A DNA stretch of 64,000 bases from Porphyra umbilicalis (Eukaryota; Rhodophyta; Bangiophyceae; Bangiales; Bangiaceae): contig KV919060.1 of assembly GCA_002049455.2 (NCBI GenBank), forward strand, positions 1-64,000, read 5' to 3'. The notes under the pieces are model-generated. The model had not been told where the DNA came from. It did not search any database and saw only the letters and a list, made by a program, of their open reading frames with translations. The position numbers and the translations under genes were made by a program. This document shows positions 63,499 through 64,000 of the stretch, in pieces. Positions within the stretch are counted from its first letter, which is position 1. The number at the start of each line of letters is the position of its first letter.

Positions 63499-64000
63499 TC
63501 ACACCGCCTCGGCAGCGCCGCCACGCAAAAGAGGGAGCGGCCGGCGCCCACGCGCAAGCCCCACCGACACCCCGCCACGGGGAAACCCGCCAGTTCCGCA
63601 TCCGCACCGCGGCGGGCGCCGCCGCCGCCGCCGGCCGTTTGCCACGCCGCCGCCGCGCACCCGGCGCGTCGCCGAAGGCGGCACCACGGCGGCCACCGCA
63701 ACGGGGTCGACGCGCCCGCCACCGCCGATGCCGCCGGCCGCGCCAGCCACCGACGCGCCGTCGTGCCCGCCGCGCGGCCGCAGCCCCAGCCGCTCGGACG
63801 CCGAGGGGGCCCGTGCCCCGCCGCCGCCGGCTCGCAGGTCGTGCGGCTTGCGCGGCGCGGCCACCCCCCCCCCCCCCCCCAGTCGCACCCGCCGCGGACG
63901 GCGCGGCCGCGCCACCCACCAACCGCTGCCAATCGACTTGCGTCGCCGACGGGCGCGTTGACGAGACTGGCCAAAGTGTCGTCCTTGTCCCCCAGCCCCC
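63499..64000 (-). CDS. Possible 3' part of a gene entering from the right edge
   Basis: A minus-strand frame rich in Gly, Ala and Arg (PHDLRAGGGGARAPSASERL, then PVAVAAVVPPSATRRV) ends at 63499 and looks more protein-like than the other frames here. A C16 run (63866-63881) separates it from a further Ala-rich frame reaching toward the edge, the homopolymer pattern seen in other genes of this window. No family recognised. Confidence 0.25.
   Translation of the reverse strand, partial: GAGGQGRHFGQSRQRARRRRKSIGSGWWVARPRRPRRVRLGGGGGVAAPRKPHDLRAGGGGARAPSASERLGLRPRGGHDGASVAGAAGGIGGGGRVDPVAVAAVVPPSATRRVRGGGVANGRRRRRRPPRCGCGTGGFPRGGVSVGLARGRRPLPLLRGGAAEAV

Overview
The window looks like nuclear DNA of a GC-rich, plastid-bearing eukaryote, most likely a red alga of the Bangiales (Porphyra/Pyropia type). 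The reasons are: eukaryotic housekeeping genes (CCT1, EF3, a Qa-SNARE, an akirin-like protein, an RBMX2/Snu17-like splicing factor); plastid-type genes (PAP/fibrillin, a plant-type saccharopine dehydrogenase-like protein); few short introns with GTACGY or GTGCGT donors; start contexts of the form CACCATG; a secreted DOMON protein with a CBM1-like Cys-rich tail; and several Plant_tran-type PIF/Harbinger transposons. The lineage is an inference; another GC-rich alga is possible.

Layout. 1-5000: Harbinger copy A (Ala-rich ORF on +, intact-looking DDE transposase on -) followed by GC-rich minisatellites. 5000-7400: no gene seen. 7405-24681: host gene island: a small membrane protein (+), a spliced alpha/beta hydrolase (+), a very large Ala/Pro/Gly protein that may be a Mediator tail subunit (-), syntaxin (+), CCT1 (-), akirin-like (-), fibrillin (+), an unrecognised protein (-). 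25193-26378: a complete 1170-bp hAT-like non-autonomous transposon with 20-bp terminal inverted repeats and an 8-bp target duplication. 26400-45600: repeat-dominated block with Harbinger copy C (transposase with its catalytic core deleted), a decayed tyrosine recombinase, a 48-bp minisatellite, a trihelix/Myb-like Harbinger ORF with two breaks, a GCGGCCGC-rich satellite, Harbinger transposase B with one amber stop, and a nest of 15-, 17-, 87- and 160-bp tandem arrays around a 384-bp direct duplication. 45667-62969: second host island: a SWIM-like fragment (+), saccharopine dehydrogenase-like (-), EF3 (+), RBMX2-like (-), a giant armadillo-like protein (+) and the DOMON/CBM1-like secreted protein (+). 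A gene fragment may enter from the right edge.

How it fits together. Host genes are mostly in convergent or divergent pairs, with 0.3-0.5 kb between 3' ends and about 0.7-1.5 kb between 5' ends. Harbinger copies share a convergent two-gene layout (accessory ORF on +, transposase on -). In copies A and C the two 3' ends are marked by paired T-tracts around a short GC-rich segment, and the same motif follows the accessory ORF of a third copy. Many genes with Ala/Gly/Pro-rich frames change frame exactly at long G or C homopolymers, which looks more like residual assembly error than gene death; the stops and the frame break in the transposon ORFs do not sit at such runs.
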